A stretch of DNA of 64,000 bases. Origin: Papaver somniferum. Its lineage: Eukaryota; Streptophyta; Magnoliopsida; Ranunculales; Papaveraceae. The notes below the pieces were generated by a model, which did no database searches, had not been told where the DNA came from, and saw only the letters and a program-made list of their open reading frames with translations. Positions 33,315 through 44,899 of the stretch are shown piece after piece. Within the stretch, counting starts at the first letter, position 1. Each line of letters begins with the position of its first letter. The translations under genes and the position numbers were made by a program. The DNA lies in the NCBI RefSeq assembly GCF_003573695.1, contig NC_039362.1, forward strand, positions 177,825,690-177,889,689. Direction: 5' to 3'.

Positions 33315-33639
33315 GTATGTTATTTATCGAGGGAATTCAAATAATCACCTCATTGTTGAGGTAATGATTTACGTAATCATTTTATTTATAAGGCTTATAG
33401 CTAATACTACTAAATTTTATAATAATAACAAGCTGGTTGTGCTATTGTAGATGCACAAAAACAAGACTGTCCAAGTACATGGGAAGGATCAATTTTCAGC
33501 TACTGTCTACCCAAATGTTAATTATGCATTTGTTACCGCTCTATTTGTGGTTCTCGACCAGATTAATGCGCCTAGTAGCAGTGGTGATATTGATTTCACA
33601 AGCAGTGATGGAGGCGGCTGCGGTGGCTGTGGTGGCTGA
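33315..33639 (+). pseudogene. LOR gene fragment L0 (end of exon 2 and exon 3)
   Basis: 33315-33360 encodes the end of LOR exon 2 (VIYRGN, then a diverged tail) with donor gtaatg. Exon 3 is 33451-33639 after acceptor ttgtag: MHKNKTVQVHGKDQFSATVYPNVNYAFVTAL, then a Gly/Cys-rich end (GGGCGGCGG). Exon 1 and most of exon 2 are missing; repeat copy B takes their place. It is on the strand opposite to the other LOR copies. Confidence 0.8.
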
Positions 33640-33770
33640 TGCGGAGATGAATGTTAACTTAATTATTATGATACTAGTATTTATTTTGATTGGATATATT
33701 AAAACTTTTGATGTTAATGTCCCAAACTCAGATCTTTGGCATAAAGTTATCATCGTACTAGAACTCTAAG

Positions 33771-34323
33771 TGTAGTTGCAGGAAATCCCACAACTAACAC
33801 CCCTTAATAATTCTATAGATCTAAACATATTGAATATGAAAATGAAAATTAAAGTGCTTGAAATGTAAAATGGACACGAGGATTTTTTACATGGTTCGAT
33901 TAATGTGATCTAACATCCATGGTTCTTCACTATGATTGTTGAGGTTACATCAGTATTACATTTAAAATCTCCATCAATGGGTTTTTGGTAGAGCTCTAGA
34001 TCTAGTTTTAGGTGATGGAGGATGAAGATGGTGTTCCTCTCTTTTACAATTATGTGTATCCTCCCTTCTCTCTCCTGCTCTCTTTTCTTTATATACTAAG
34101 GTTGTGAAATTATAATTACAAGTATACCCTTTGCTTATAAATGAAGGAAACTTGGCTAAGATAATATGTATGCGATCCTATATTGCTAAGTTGCTTCTGT
34201 GATACCATTGCACACCTCACTAGTGACGTAGTAGAATTATGGTTTCGCCATTGTAGTGATTCTACCGCATGGCTAAGTACTTGTCGTGCGTTCTTATTGG
34301 GTGTGCGATATTTTGCCACTACA
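33771..34323 (-). repeat. LTR of an unidentified element (minus)
   Basis: 553 bp with tgtagtggca (minus) at 34323 and gcaactaca at 33771. A TATA-like tatataaag (minus) lies at about 34087-34095. The purine-rich gaagaaaaaagaggcaaa (minus) just before 34323 suits a polypurine tract. The flanks ctaag and tttgc do not match, so it is a 3' LTR with a lost partner and not a clean solo LTR. Its 3' end resembles the E1/E2 LTR ends. Confidence 0.6.
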
Positions 34324-35900
34324 TTTGCCTCTTTTTTCTTCGGGTAGCTTGAAGAGCGATCCTTAAGGAAAAATCCTCCTTGTTGTAATTGTTGGAGAGA
34401 GTCGTGTGGTGTTGGTGTAGCCTTTGATCTTTGTTGTTGAAGGAACTACACGAAAAAATACTAAACTTGAAAAGTACGTACTTGCCTCTATTCTTTTGTG
34501 AAGTTCCGAAGCTTTGAGAAGTATATATGAAGTATCAACTCTTGGATCATGTGAAGCATAAGAAGTATCCGTCCTTGAATGCAAATTAGAAGTATCGTGA
34601 ACTAATCATGCGAAACTATTGCTCCATGTTCTTTGTCCCATATTGTGCTGTAATGCAAATAAGTACTCAACATTTCTTTTGTCAAAAATTCTCATTTATG
34701 TGGAAGTTTAAATTGTTTTTGTTTGTTTTGATTTCCATTGTTGGACTTGTTTTGTCAAAAAATGATCTTTTACAGAATTTAAACAAGATATTTAGGAGAG
34801 AGAAATATTATTTGGAGAGCAAGTTAGGGTTTCATCATTACTTTGTATCCAATTTAAACATTTTAATGAATGATCTTATGATTATCATGGAGATTATTTA
34901 GATTGTTCTATACATTTTATTAAGATTTCTCACAACTACACTAAGGTTAGTTACTATTATTCATTTCATCAAAAAAAAAAAAATCTACTATTCATGGTTG
35001 AGGATATCATTTAATTATGCTATGGTTTTTTTTTTTTTCCTTCATTCAACGGCCTTATATATTCTGTTCGTAGAGAAAGATACTAATATCAAATCTTAAA
35101 AAAGAAACAGAATCCCCTACTAATATCAATAGTTGGCCGAGAGCTAGCCTCAATCTTATACTTGAAGCCAGTTGATCGACCAAAAATCCTATTATCATTT
35201 TGAAAATGATTGATAAACTGGTGAAACTGTATAATAAATTCTTCTCGTACAACATCTTCAAATTGAGCCTAATTTAGAAGACCAGAAGAAGTACTAGATA
35301 AGCACCAGCCTACCTATATTGTTTGCCATTGGAGGCGGTGGTGGATATTGTTCTTAGAGAAATCGATGATCCACACAATAAATAGATCATAGAGACGTGG
35401 AAGGATAAAACAAAGATGATGTCAGTGTTAGTCTTCGTATATCTGGGGGAAAGCTCATCTGAGGAAGTCTCTTATTACTTTCCTTTCTTGAACAGTATTA
35501 TTGGTTTGACTTCTTAGGTAGCATCTTCCATTGTAGCTTCCATGAAGTTGTATGAGTTTGTCATATACAGTACGGTCACAGTTGGTTATTCTAAATTTGT
35601 TATTGTTAATAAAGAAGGAAACATGGCTTGATTTTTCTTATTGGACTTAACTTGTTGTCATCAGCTGTTGAATATTGCAGAACCTACTTACAACTTAGTT
35701 TGAAACTCTTACGTGATCGTCCATTCGAGACATTAAAAAAGAATGAAACTCTTACATGAAATCCAAGCTTTTTTTTTTTTTTTTTTTTTATATTAATCAA
35801 ATATATACATGTATACATGTGCCACTATTGATTTTAATTCAATTATCCCACATAATATTTAAAATTCTAGCAGGTATCATTCTCCAAAGATATGTAGATA
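34324..35900. other. No gene seen; part resembles LOR upstream sequence
   Basis: 34324-34930 may be internal sequence of the element whose LTR precedes it. 35490-35700 resembles the upstream regions of L1 (37555-37815) and L3 (62220-62330), so LOR duplication units extend into it. A T-run lies at 35768-35789. Confidence 0.4.
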
Positions 35901-35919
35901 CGCCCAACCCACCTCGACA

Positions 35920-36782
35920 TCAGCAACCACCACATCCACCCCCACCCCCTCCGCCTCCACCACCGCCGCCAGTACTGCTACTACTAGGTGTATTAACCTC
36001 ATTGAGAACCGCACCCATGGCAATAACGAATGCATAATCAACATTCGGGGAGACGGTGACTGAGAATGTGTCCTTCCCACGAACTTTATCTCGGACAGCC
36101 TTGTTTTTGTGCATCTAGAACAATATAAACCTTCAAATTATTAATATATGAGTACTTAGTAGTTAAGATTGATCGATAGTGTACTTAGTAGTTCATAATT
36201 ATTACCTCAGCAATAATGTTTTCTGAGTCCCCTCGATAAATGACGCAAGATTTCTCATTATAAGTTTGTTTAATCTTAAAATCACATATATCTTCAGCTG
36301 TGTTAGATGCTAAGAACACATCCAATTGAATCTTGAATTATAGATACTGAGATTTCTTTACAGTAAACAATAGGTCTCTTGGCTCTGAGCTATCCCCTCT
36401 ATAAACTTTCCACCTCTGATGAAAAGAGAACTTCTGAAAAGAATCAGATATACAATACCAATTAGAAAAACACGCGCAAAAATGATCAGAACAAACCAAT
36501 GAAATACGAAATTGGAAACTCAAATACGAAATTGACTTTGCTGACCACTGGTTTTAGAGATGCGACAGGAACTCCGGCAGCATCGAAGAGGATAAGGCGA
36601 CTGCTGAAATGACCATTAGTTTTTTTAAAGATGATATTGCCATTGATATCAAAAACTCCTAAGTGCCTACTTTCTGTTACTTTTTTAACTCTCTTGGCAG
36701 TATAAAGCTCCACTTGATATGGTGCGCAATATTGAGGTGAGATCACAACAATAGAATTATTTGCTTGATAGTTGATTTCCAT
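35920..36782 (-). pseudogene. L1: LURP-one-related gene with a premature stop
   Basis: Three exons on the minus strand: 36546-36782 (79 codons), 36206-36433 (76 codons), 35920-36114 (64 codons plus stop), with donors gtcagc and gtaat and acceptors ttttcag and tctag. Exon 1 gives MEINYQANNSIVVISPQYC, then KRVKKVTESRHLGVFDINGN and SSRLILFDAAGVPV. Exon 2 has WKVYRGDSSEPRDLLFTVKKS; exon 3 ends in a Gly run and CGGC. These are the tubby-like LOR (PF04525) features; the family is about 200-220 residues. Codon 111 is TAA (36338-36340) where L2 and L3 have CAA, so full-length protein would need readthrough. A TATA-like tatataagg lies about 50 bases upstream of the ATG. Confidence 0.85.
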
Positions 36783-36963
36783 TGAATAATACTCAAGTTG
36801 ATTTTGTAAATATAAAGCTTAGATCATCCTTATATACAAAGAGAGAAAGATCATGAATATGGAGACCACATCTCTTATTGCTTTTCTTAGTTGAATTCCT
36901 CCATATCTTTTATTGCTTTTCTTGGTTGAGTTGTCTTCCTATCTATATTTTTGATTAACTAAG

Positions 36964-37544
36964 AGCAAATGCAGTGGTGCGAGTATAACCAAAGACCAAA
37001 GAGGAAAAAAAAAACCAAATTTTGGGTTTAATCTGGCGTGTGACCCTACGGTGGAAAAACTAAATTTGGTCAGACGGACATTATACCAACGCCTGGTGTG
37101 GGGCATAGAATATACCAACGCCTGATGTGGGGCGGGGAGTATACGTTCGCCCGGTGTAGAAAAAAAAAATAAAAAAAAAAGAAAAAAAAGTGGTGCGGAG
37201 GTATTATGCCCGCCCCATGCATTTGAAGTTTGTAAAGAGTGGGGCGGAGGTATTAAGCCCGCCCCACACAAAAGATTAAAAAAAAAAAAGACGGGCGTGC
37301 ATTATACGTTCGCCTGGTGTGGGGCGTGGACTATACGTCCGCCTGGGGTGGGACGTGGACTATACGTCCGCCTGGTTATGGGGCGTGGACAATATAAACT
37401 CCCGACTATATTTGGGTTTGGTCTTGGTCGCAGACCAAATTTGATCTGGATTTTAGTCTTTGATCAAATTTTGATCGATGATCCGTCCCACTACGCCTAT
37501 CAACTGGACACTATATTTGGGTTTAGTCGTCCATTGTGGACGCT
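36964..37544. mobile_element. Small non-autonomous TIR element (MITE-like) with internal minisatellite
   Basis: The ends read agcaaatgcagtgg and, on the other strand, agcgtccacaatgg, imperfect inverted repeats of a type common in plant MITEs. ctaag flanks both sides (36959-36963, 37545-37549). Inside, 37080-37400 holds a degenerate minisatellite with about 28-base units around 'ggcgtggactatacgtccgcctgg'. It lies 180 bases upstream of the L1 start codon. Superfamily not certain. Confidence 0.55.
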
Positions 37545-37549
37545 CTAAG

Positions 37550-37978
37550 AGAATATATTATTGGGTTTCACTTCTTAGGTAGCGTCTTTGATTGTAGCTT
37601 CCATAAATAGTCATCACTTTGCATTGTTGCAGCATATTGTTTGCACTTTGCAAAAGCATATATGCTCCCTCTGTTGTTGAATGTGGACCAGTATCTCATA
37701 TTGATAGCCTAGTCTATTATTCAAAGTGTAATACCACTAGGTGAAGAAGAAAGCGTGTCATTGAATTTTCTTGGCGTCTGATCGGTTGTCATCTGTCGTT
37801 GAATAGTCATACACCAGTTGATGACCTTTTTTTGGTGGGATGATAAAAACCGTTTTATAAGCAAACTTTCATCCTTTAAACTTCTTATAAAATAACGATA
37901 GTTCTATGTATACCGCCCCGGTAAACAAAATAGAAACAACCTTCTCACATAAGAAGGGCCCGTTATTCTTGAAGTTAA
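37550..37978. other. LOR upstream-type sequence
   Basis: 37555-37815 resembles sequence upstream of L3 and the stretch at 35490-35700. No gene seen. Confidence 0.4.
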
Positions 37979-38282
37979 GAGCGGTGCACTTTTGAACCCT
38001 AGCTTAATTGGGGCCATAACTTCTAATTGGGTGTCATGCATTACGGGACAAAAAAAGGTCACCCATTCCTAATTTAGATCATCCCTTAAAAAAATATTTT
38101 CTAAATGGCAAAATTATCCTTATATGATTAGTATTAGGAATTAATTAGTTTGATTAGTGTGGTAAGTGTATTTAGATTAAAATATGATTTTATGAAAAAA
38201 ATTGTGGAAAATGTGTTTTATGTGTTTTATGTGTTGAGAAGAAGATGAGGAGTTTTGAGAAGAAAACTTAGGGTTTTTACAA

Positions 38283-38423
38283 ATGAGTGATTCAAGTGGA
38301 GGGAATGAGATTGGTGAAGCTTCAAATAACAACAATGATTGTGTTGATGGTAAGATTGTCTCAACTAATGATATGGGTTGGATGTTTGATGAGGAGATGT
38401 TCATAGAGGAAGGCCACCATTGA
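38283..38423 (+). CDS. Short ORF inside the TIR element
   Basis: 46 codons from ATG: MSDSSGGNEIGEASNNNND, an acidic, Asn/Gly-rich start with MGWMFDEEMFIEEG near the end, then TGA. It may be the first exon of a captured gene or the remains of a transposase. No family recognised. Confidence 0.3.
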   Translation: MSDSSGGNEIGEASNNNNDCVDGKIVSTNDMGWMFDEEMFIEEGHH

Positions 38424-38850
38424 AACATCCAGTGTTAGGGTCGTTATAGTCGGGTGTAGGATAAACTAACGACTCTCTGTAGTCGTCAGCCTTTTTGAGA
38501 TTATTTTGACAACTTTCACCTGCAACTTTTACATGTTATGAAAAATCGTTAGCGTTGTTTGATGAACATTGACGACTCTTTCAGCTAGGTCACGCAGATT
38601 CGTTAGTATTTTTTCTTTTAATGTTGCCGACTCTAGTCTAGGGATTATATACTACTGACGACTCTATCGTTTTCTCCAACAGAAGGCAGTTCAAGTTCAA
38701 CCCAGAGTCGTTACGCACTAATTTCGGGTCGTCAAACTACAATCGTCATCTTCAACCTAATATTTACACTAACAGGTTTACGATTTTTCATAGAAAAAAC
38801 ATGCAATGTAAGAGTCGTTAGGGTATTATTTCTTCGATACTAACGACTCT

Positions 38851-41189
38851 TGGTGGGCCCGGAGATGTGTATAAAATTGAGCGTAATGAAACGCGGGCCT
38901 ACAGTAATACCGCAAGTGCACGGTCGTCAGTTGTAGCTCGTGCAAGTACGGGTCGATCCACAGAGACTGGGTGTGTTTTGTAGTTTCTAGCTATTTTGGG
39001 TTCTAAATTTGCTAATGGGCTTTGAATACCAATGGGTCTTGAATATCAATGGGCTTTGAATACCCTTTGTAACTGTTGGGCTTGGAATTGAACTTGGGTT
39101 CAATGGAGTGAACTGAGCCTTGGGCTCAGTTGGATGAGCCTCAGGTTAAGCTAGGCTTTTCTTGTTCTGAACCTATTTCTGGGCCTTTTGTTGTGAACTA
39201 AACCTTGGGCTTTGAAGCTTATGACCTGGGCTTTGGTTAAGTTCAGTGGACTGATGGGCTTTTGGTCTTAGAAACTGGGCTTGGTTTAGCTAGGCCTTTG
39301 GGAATGAACTGTGAACTAGGCCTTGGCCTTAAACTGGGCCTCAGAGGCTTTTGGGAGCTAGGACTTTACAGTGAATTGGGCCTTAGACCTTAATGATGAT
39401 CTGGGCCTTGAGCCTTTAGCTTGAGCTAGGCTTGAAGAGGAAGCAGCAGCAGCAGTAGGACTTAGGCCTTAACCAGCTGCAGCAACAGCAGCTGCAGCAA
39501 CAAGGAAAAGGCAGCAGCAGTGGAGCAGCAGCAGACAACAGCAAGTAGTAGCAAGGAAAAGGAAGAAAAACAGTGGCCAATGGCCAAAGATGGAAGCAAA
39601 ACAGAAAACAAAAGAACAGCCAAGAACTAAACAAAGCAAATACTAGACAGCAAAGAAAGATTACAATACAAACCAAGGCCTAAGGCCAAGGGCAGGGATG
39701 TGGAGATAGCTAAGGAAAATGAATAAGAAAAAGAAACAAAGCCAAGTCAATGGCTCTAGGCATTCTTCCAGAGTGGGAAGAGAACTAGCTTGCTCATTGT
39801 CACTAGTGAGCACTAGTTTCTCCCCACTACTCAATCAACACAATGCACCCAGGTTTTAATCTAACAGTCCATCACTTAACAGTGCACAAACTTAACACTA
39901 AACATTTACAGTGAATTAACATGACACTAACATGACTATGCACTAGGAGAATTGAAGAAACTAAACATCACAGCATAAAACTAAAATTGACTTCACACAC
40001 ATTAACAGAAATGAAATTGAACTGAAATTGAAAATTGAACTAAAATTGAACTGAAATTGAACATTAACAGAACTAAGTTCTGGACACTGGCTAGTCCAGC
40101 ATGACTTTACAACAACACCCACAATTCCCTTTTATACCCAATACATCAAATTAGGGTTATCACCCATTTTCCCAAAATTGAAAACAGTACATAATTAGGG
40201 TCTGTGAAAAGTTAACCCTTACCCTGAAATTGTCTCCTCTGTCGAACCCATCTCTCTTATGCGTCTCTGATGCTCTTCCTCAGCTCCTATTGTTCCCTAC
40301 TGATGCCCTAGCTAGCTGTTTTGACAAACTCCACACCCTAGGGCTTCACGGGATGTGAAATGGGCAAAACATCTAGCCTAGAGAGATGGTGGTGGTGTCG
40401 GTGAAGAGATGGTGGTGGCAGTGATGGAACTGGTGGTGACGCTCTGATTTGGTCGGGAGAAGGAGGAGCAGCTCTGAAAATTTTGGGAAGAAGGGGAAGA
40501 AGGAGGAGAAATCGATAGAATGGGAGAAGGGTCTGTTTGTTTGGGGTGTAGGTGTTCGGTCGCTAGGGTGTGAGGCGGGATCATCTGAAGTTGATGCGCA
40601 GCGAGGAGATCCGTTGGATAATCAGTTACTAATTGAATCGAACGGCACGATGTAAACAAGCTCTGAGAGACCGTTGGATTAGGTGATACAACGAAGCTGA
40701 CGGCTCCAGATGGGGTTAGGTGCTGTAGTGTAAGGCGGAGATATCAAACTTTGATGAACAGCAAGGGAGGAACCGTTGGATTCAACTACCATCTAATCTG
40801 AAGGCTTGGAATTTCAGCGCTGTGGTGCTTGGCAAAGACTTCAGATTTTGATGCTCTGTGAAGGAGCGACCATCGGATGCTTCTGAGAACTGATCTGATG
40901 GCTGAGAACGGAGGCGTTTTTGTGTGTAGAAAATGAGGTTGTGCGCACCATTCTTCGCGGCTTCCTTGCGTGATTTCTCCCGGCTTTTCACTACTTTTCT
41001 GCTCTTTTTGCTCCGCAAGTCATCCAGACTTTATTTATTACCTAAAAATGCAAAATTAAGTAAGAAAAATATTTATTCTTGAAAACAATGAAAATACAGA
41101 ATATGGGATAAAATGTAGAATTACTGCACAAAAGATGAGTTAAATGCCAACAAAAAGGGATAAATATATACATTATTTGGCACTCATCA
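38851..41189 (-). repeat. TR-GAG 3' LTR
   Basis: Minus-strand ends tgatgagtgcc...gggcccacca. The 39000-39430 part is a degenerate run of 'tgggctt/gggcct' words, and 39430-39560 is CAG/GCA-rich. Frames seen inside both LTR copies are chance. Confidence 0.88.
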
Positions 41190-42585
41190 AATACCCCCAA
41201 ACCTGAATTTTACTTGTCCTCAAGTAAAACAAAACTAAGGAAATCCTAACTATACCACTGTCGCTGGTCTCTCGAATGCATTTAGCGTATGCACTAAGCC
41301 TTTTAAACCACTAAGTGTCCCTAGTGGACGAGTTGAAGTCTCGTGAAGGTTTGCTTAGAACGTACCTACAAAGTTCTAGGTCAAAATATAAGCTCAGATT
41401 CCATCAAATGTGACATGTGCAAAACAGTTTAAGCTCACAGCAAAATGGAGATGTCAATCTAGCTATCGAAGGCACAATCCTAGCACTGATAACAAAAAAA
41501 GACATGTGATAAGAGTGTAAAGTGTATCTACACATGTGTAAAGAAAGATCTGAAGTTATGACTACTAATCACCAAGAGATAGTTTCTCAGGCTAAGAACT
41601 GAGGTCGAAATCTAGCTAGCTGTCCGGACTTTACGAGAATTGTGAATGAGTTGGAGGTATTTCACAATTACTCGCGTTGTACATCAATGGCATACACCCT
41701 CCTTGCTTATTACAATAAAACAACAAAAGATGACTCTTTACATGACTCTTATTTACATTGACTACTCTCTTTTATTTTTGGAACAAGAGATGATGGAATT
41801 GATAAATACTTGATTGATTTTTTTCATTTTTTTTTTTTTTTTTTTTAGAACAAGGAAACACTTTTGATACATATACAAAAGGAAACAAAAGATTACATGA
41901 CACTTTGCAAGAGGTAGCCCTTTTTGATGCACCCAGTTAAAATTCGATGGTTGTCTTTCTTAATGTAACCTCCACCTTCTATCCCAACCAACCAAAGAAC
42001 AGGCTAGTCAAGTTTCGTTCAGTATTCTAAAGTGATTGGCAATCGTAACTTCCTATCAAACACCTTGAAGATCGAGGCCATACATGTATTGGTAGATCGT
42101 GCGCGTGCAAATTTCTTATCACTATGTGAATTGTGCTAGAATCAGGGTGCCTAAATATCTAGACTAAGACTCCTATTAAAAATACATATTTGCACAAGAG
42201 TCAACATTTCAAGGTAAATGAGCTCCATTTTTATGATTTTTTAATTTTTTAATTTTTTTGGGATTTTTCAATTTTTTAATTTTTTTGGAATTTTTCAATT
42301 TTTTCAAAAAGATGGAGTTTTGTTTTTAATTATGGCATATTATCATGGTATCCATTCCATACCCCCAAACCTAAACTAAACATTGTCCTCAATGTTTCAA
42401 AATATGGAAAGAATTAAAATGCAACATATGGAAAGGGACATGCTGAGTAGAGTAAAAGGAGAGAGAATACCCGATTTCGGCGAAAGCAGAATTAAAACTC
42501 CGTTATTCAAGGCAAACAATCCAACATATTTCAGCCGAGATCATATTGGATTAGCAAAATATATACAAAAGGAACAAAACGGTTT

Positions 42586-44025
42586 TTAAGAAATTTTATC
42601 TACTGGATTATATACAAAAAATTCACCATACACTAACAATCTAAAGAATTGAGGATCAACCCAAAAGACGAAGTGTAGACATTTCAACAGCTTCACACAA
42701 TAATAATATGATAGAAACGCAAGTGAAACTGTGAAACAAAATGAGCTACCCCCAAACCTGGATTTTTCAACGGATAAAATTTTGGAAACAAAATCTCGCA
42801 GTTTTGGGGGTTCATCATGCACAAGGTCTAGCTCGAAATGAACTGTGCTAGGGACGGGCAAACATGCAATTTCCAACTGTGGTTCCTCAAAGATATTATA
42901 CTTAGATGCAAAATAGTCCAAGAGGACTTGGGAAGCACACAGTTCCATTCCTAGATTAGGGACTCTCAGAAAAGTCGGTTTGACAATATGGGTACAAACC
43001 AAATCTAGGTTGGGTGGAAGGCCATCAGATTGTGACTTAGGTAGAAGAATAGGCATATCATTATCAATAAAATCAAAATCTCCTAACTCATCTACACATG
43101 TCACATCATGCTCACAATCATCAATCAAATTGGCAAGATCACAATCAGAATCATCAACAGATTTATTCTCGTGTATCGGCACATCAGGGGAAACATCACA
43201 TGGAATACTAGAAGAAATATCATGCATTAAGGTCGGAGCAGAGAAGCCTAATGTATTTGAACCCAAAGGTTCCATAACATTTTCAGTATAGACATGTTCT
43301 TCTAACATAACATCATAATCATCATCATCATCATGATAGGGATTTTGCAATCTAGGATAATTTTCAATCCTAAGGTCGGAGCTATTACAAGAATAAAACT
43401 CTAATTCATGGGGGTGACTCATATCATGTGGTGTTGTTCCTGTTTCCATAACGGATTCCCATTGATGGGTTTTCTCTGCAATCTCGGCTAAAAAAATCCA
43501 TGCATCATCCACAGATTTATCAATAAACTCACCATTACACATAGACTCAACCATGGTTCGAGATTTAAAGTCTAGTCCCTCATAGAGGATGACGACAAGT
43601 CTCCACTTCTCAAATCCATGGTGCGGACATTCACTCAACAATTCATTAAAACGTTCAAAATAGTGAAAAACATTTTCCTCATCCAATTGGACAAAACAAT
43701 TGATACTTTGACGAATAGCGATGGTCCTATGATGTGGAAAGAATTTTTTGAAAAATAGATCTGTGAGTTGGTCCCAAGTGTTGATTGATTGTGGTCTCAA
43801 ACCGTAAAACCATGTTTTGGCCCTTTCCTTTAAAGAAAATGTAAACAAACGCAATTTCAGAGAGTCTTCGGACATATGATCAGGTTGCATAGTCCGAAAA
43901 ATTTGTTCAAACTCTCTTACATGAGTATAGGGGTTCTCAGAATCGAACCCTCGAAATATAAGAAGTATTTGTATCATGCTTGCATTTATTTTAAAAGGGT
44001 ATTGGTTTGAGGTAATACAATACAT
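42586..44025 (-). CDS. TR-GAG gag protein
   Basis: Intact 479-codon frame. Residues 40-150 are the retrotransposon gag domain: EFEQIFRTMQPDHMSEDSL, ERAKTWFYGLRPQSINTW, FFPHHRTIAIRQSINCF. The middle is acidic and low in complexity (YHDDDDDYD). The C-terminus has DPQFFRLLVYGE, a motif also found twice in E3. There is no zinc knuckle, protease or RT. Gag would form the particle; mobilisation would need another element's pol. Confidence 0.85.
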   Translation of the reverse strand: MYCITSNQYPFKINASMIQILLIFRGFDSENPYTHVREFEQIFRTMQPDHMSEDSLKLRLFTFSLKERAKTWFYGLRPQSINTWDQLTDLFFKKFFPHHRTIAIRQSINCFVQLDEENVFHYFERFNELLSECPHHGFEKWRLVVILYEGLDFKSRTMVESMCNGEFIDKSVDDAWIFLAEIAEKTHQWESVMETGTTPHDMSHPHELEFYSCNSSDLRIENYPRLQNPYHDDDDDYDVMLEEHVYTENVMEPLGSNTLGFSAPTLMHDISSSIPCDVSPDVPIHENKSVDDSDCDLANLIDDCEHDVTCVDELGDFDFIDNDMPILLPKSQSDGLPPNLDLVCTHIVKPTFLRVPNLGMELCASQVLLDYFASKYNIFEEPQLEIACLPVPSTVHFELDLVHDEPPKLRDFVSKILSVEKSRFGGSSFCFTVSLAFLSYYYCVKLLKCLHFVFWVDPQFFRLLVYGEFFVYNPVDKIS

Positions 44026-44219
44026 GATAATGGAATTTTTATTGACGGATACATGTATTCATGGAGAGCACGAGGTTGGCCCATTTTGAAAAGACACAAA
44101 GCCCACTATTTGGTTTTAATGGGTTTTCAAAAATTTGGTTTTTTAATGGGTTTGGATTTTTGGGAAAATTTTGGTTTTGATGGGAATGAAAAACATTTAG
44201 TTTTTTTATGGAAAATTTT

Positions 44220-44237
44220 GGTTTTTTTTTTTCTTTT

Positions 44238-44270
<33 letters not shown>
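44220..44270 (-). repeat. Long T-run (A-rich leader on the minus strand)
   Basis: About 50 bases almost entirely T on +, upstream of gag in the element's own sense. Confidence 0.8.
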
Positions 44271-44273
<3 letters not shown>

Positions 44274-44875
44274 ACAATAAAATGAAGAAAATAAAATTTG
44301 GTTTTTGAAATGGGAGCACGCCCACTGTTGGTTTTGTGTTTGCTGTGGCTCAGCTGGTTTGAAAACGTTTGGTGAAACTGAGTCCAAAATCTCGGCCTAG
44401 AATTTGGGTACTCGGCCCACTAACGAGTTAACCTAGCGTGATCAGTTACAAGCTCAGCTGGGTTTAAAAACCCAGAATACAAAATACAAGTCCAAATTAA
44501 ACAAGCTCACAAAAATTAAATACAAGCCCACAAATTAAACAAACAAGCCCACAAATAAATTATTACAAACCCAACAGAAAATAAGAGAAGCCCAAAAATT
44601 GGCTTTAATATTACAAGCCCACAATTAAAAATTGGAAGCCCACAATTCGGGTTCTCTTAAATGGGTTACCTTTTAAGCACAGCCCAGCTGCTCTGATATT
44701 GTTGCAAAAACCCAGTTGGGCTTTGGTTCTTTTCCTTGGTGGCGTCCCAGCAGAGGAAAAACAGGTTCAGAACAGCAGGTCCAACAGCAAATGAAGTGAA
44801 GCAGATGCAGATGCAAATGCTATGCAGTGAAATGCAAAAATAGCTAATAAAACTACAAGAAAAACACAGCACAAA

Positions 44876-44893
44876 TCCCCGGCAACGGCGCCA
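44876..44893 (-). promoter_or_regulatory. Primer-binding site for tRNA-Asp
   Basis: The plus strand reads tccccggcaacggcgcca, the 3' end of plant tRNA-Asp (GTC) with CCA, so the minus strand is its perfect 18-base complement. It lies 6 bases from the LTR and sets the direction of the element. Confidence 0.92.
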
Positions 44894-44899
44894 AAAACT

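Noticed and set aside
33771..34323. Solo LTR
   Set aside because: The flanking 5-mers differ and a polypurine tract adjoins one side, so a truncated element fits better.
34608..34901. 97-codon hydrophobic + frame
   Set aside because: AT-rich Phe/Leu-rich frame with no relatives, no splice context and decayed surroundings.
36939..37548. Frames at 36939-37271 (-) and 37297-37548 (+) as genes
   Set aside because: They are made of the minisatellite in the small TIR element.
39416..40659. Cys/Leu-rich and other frames inside the TR-GAG LTR (also 45475-46690)
   Set aside because: They lie within LTR sequence, are duplicated only because the LTR is, and come from CAG/GCA repeats.
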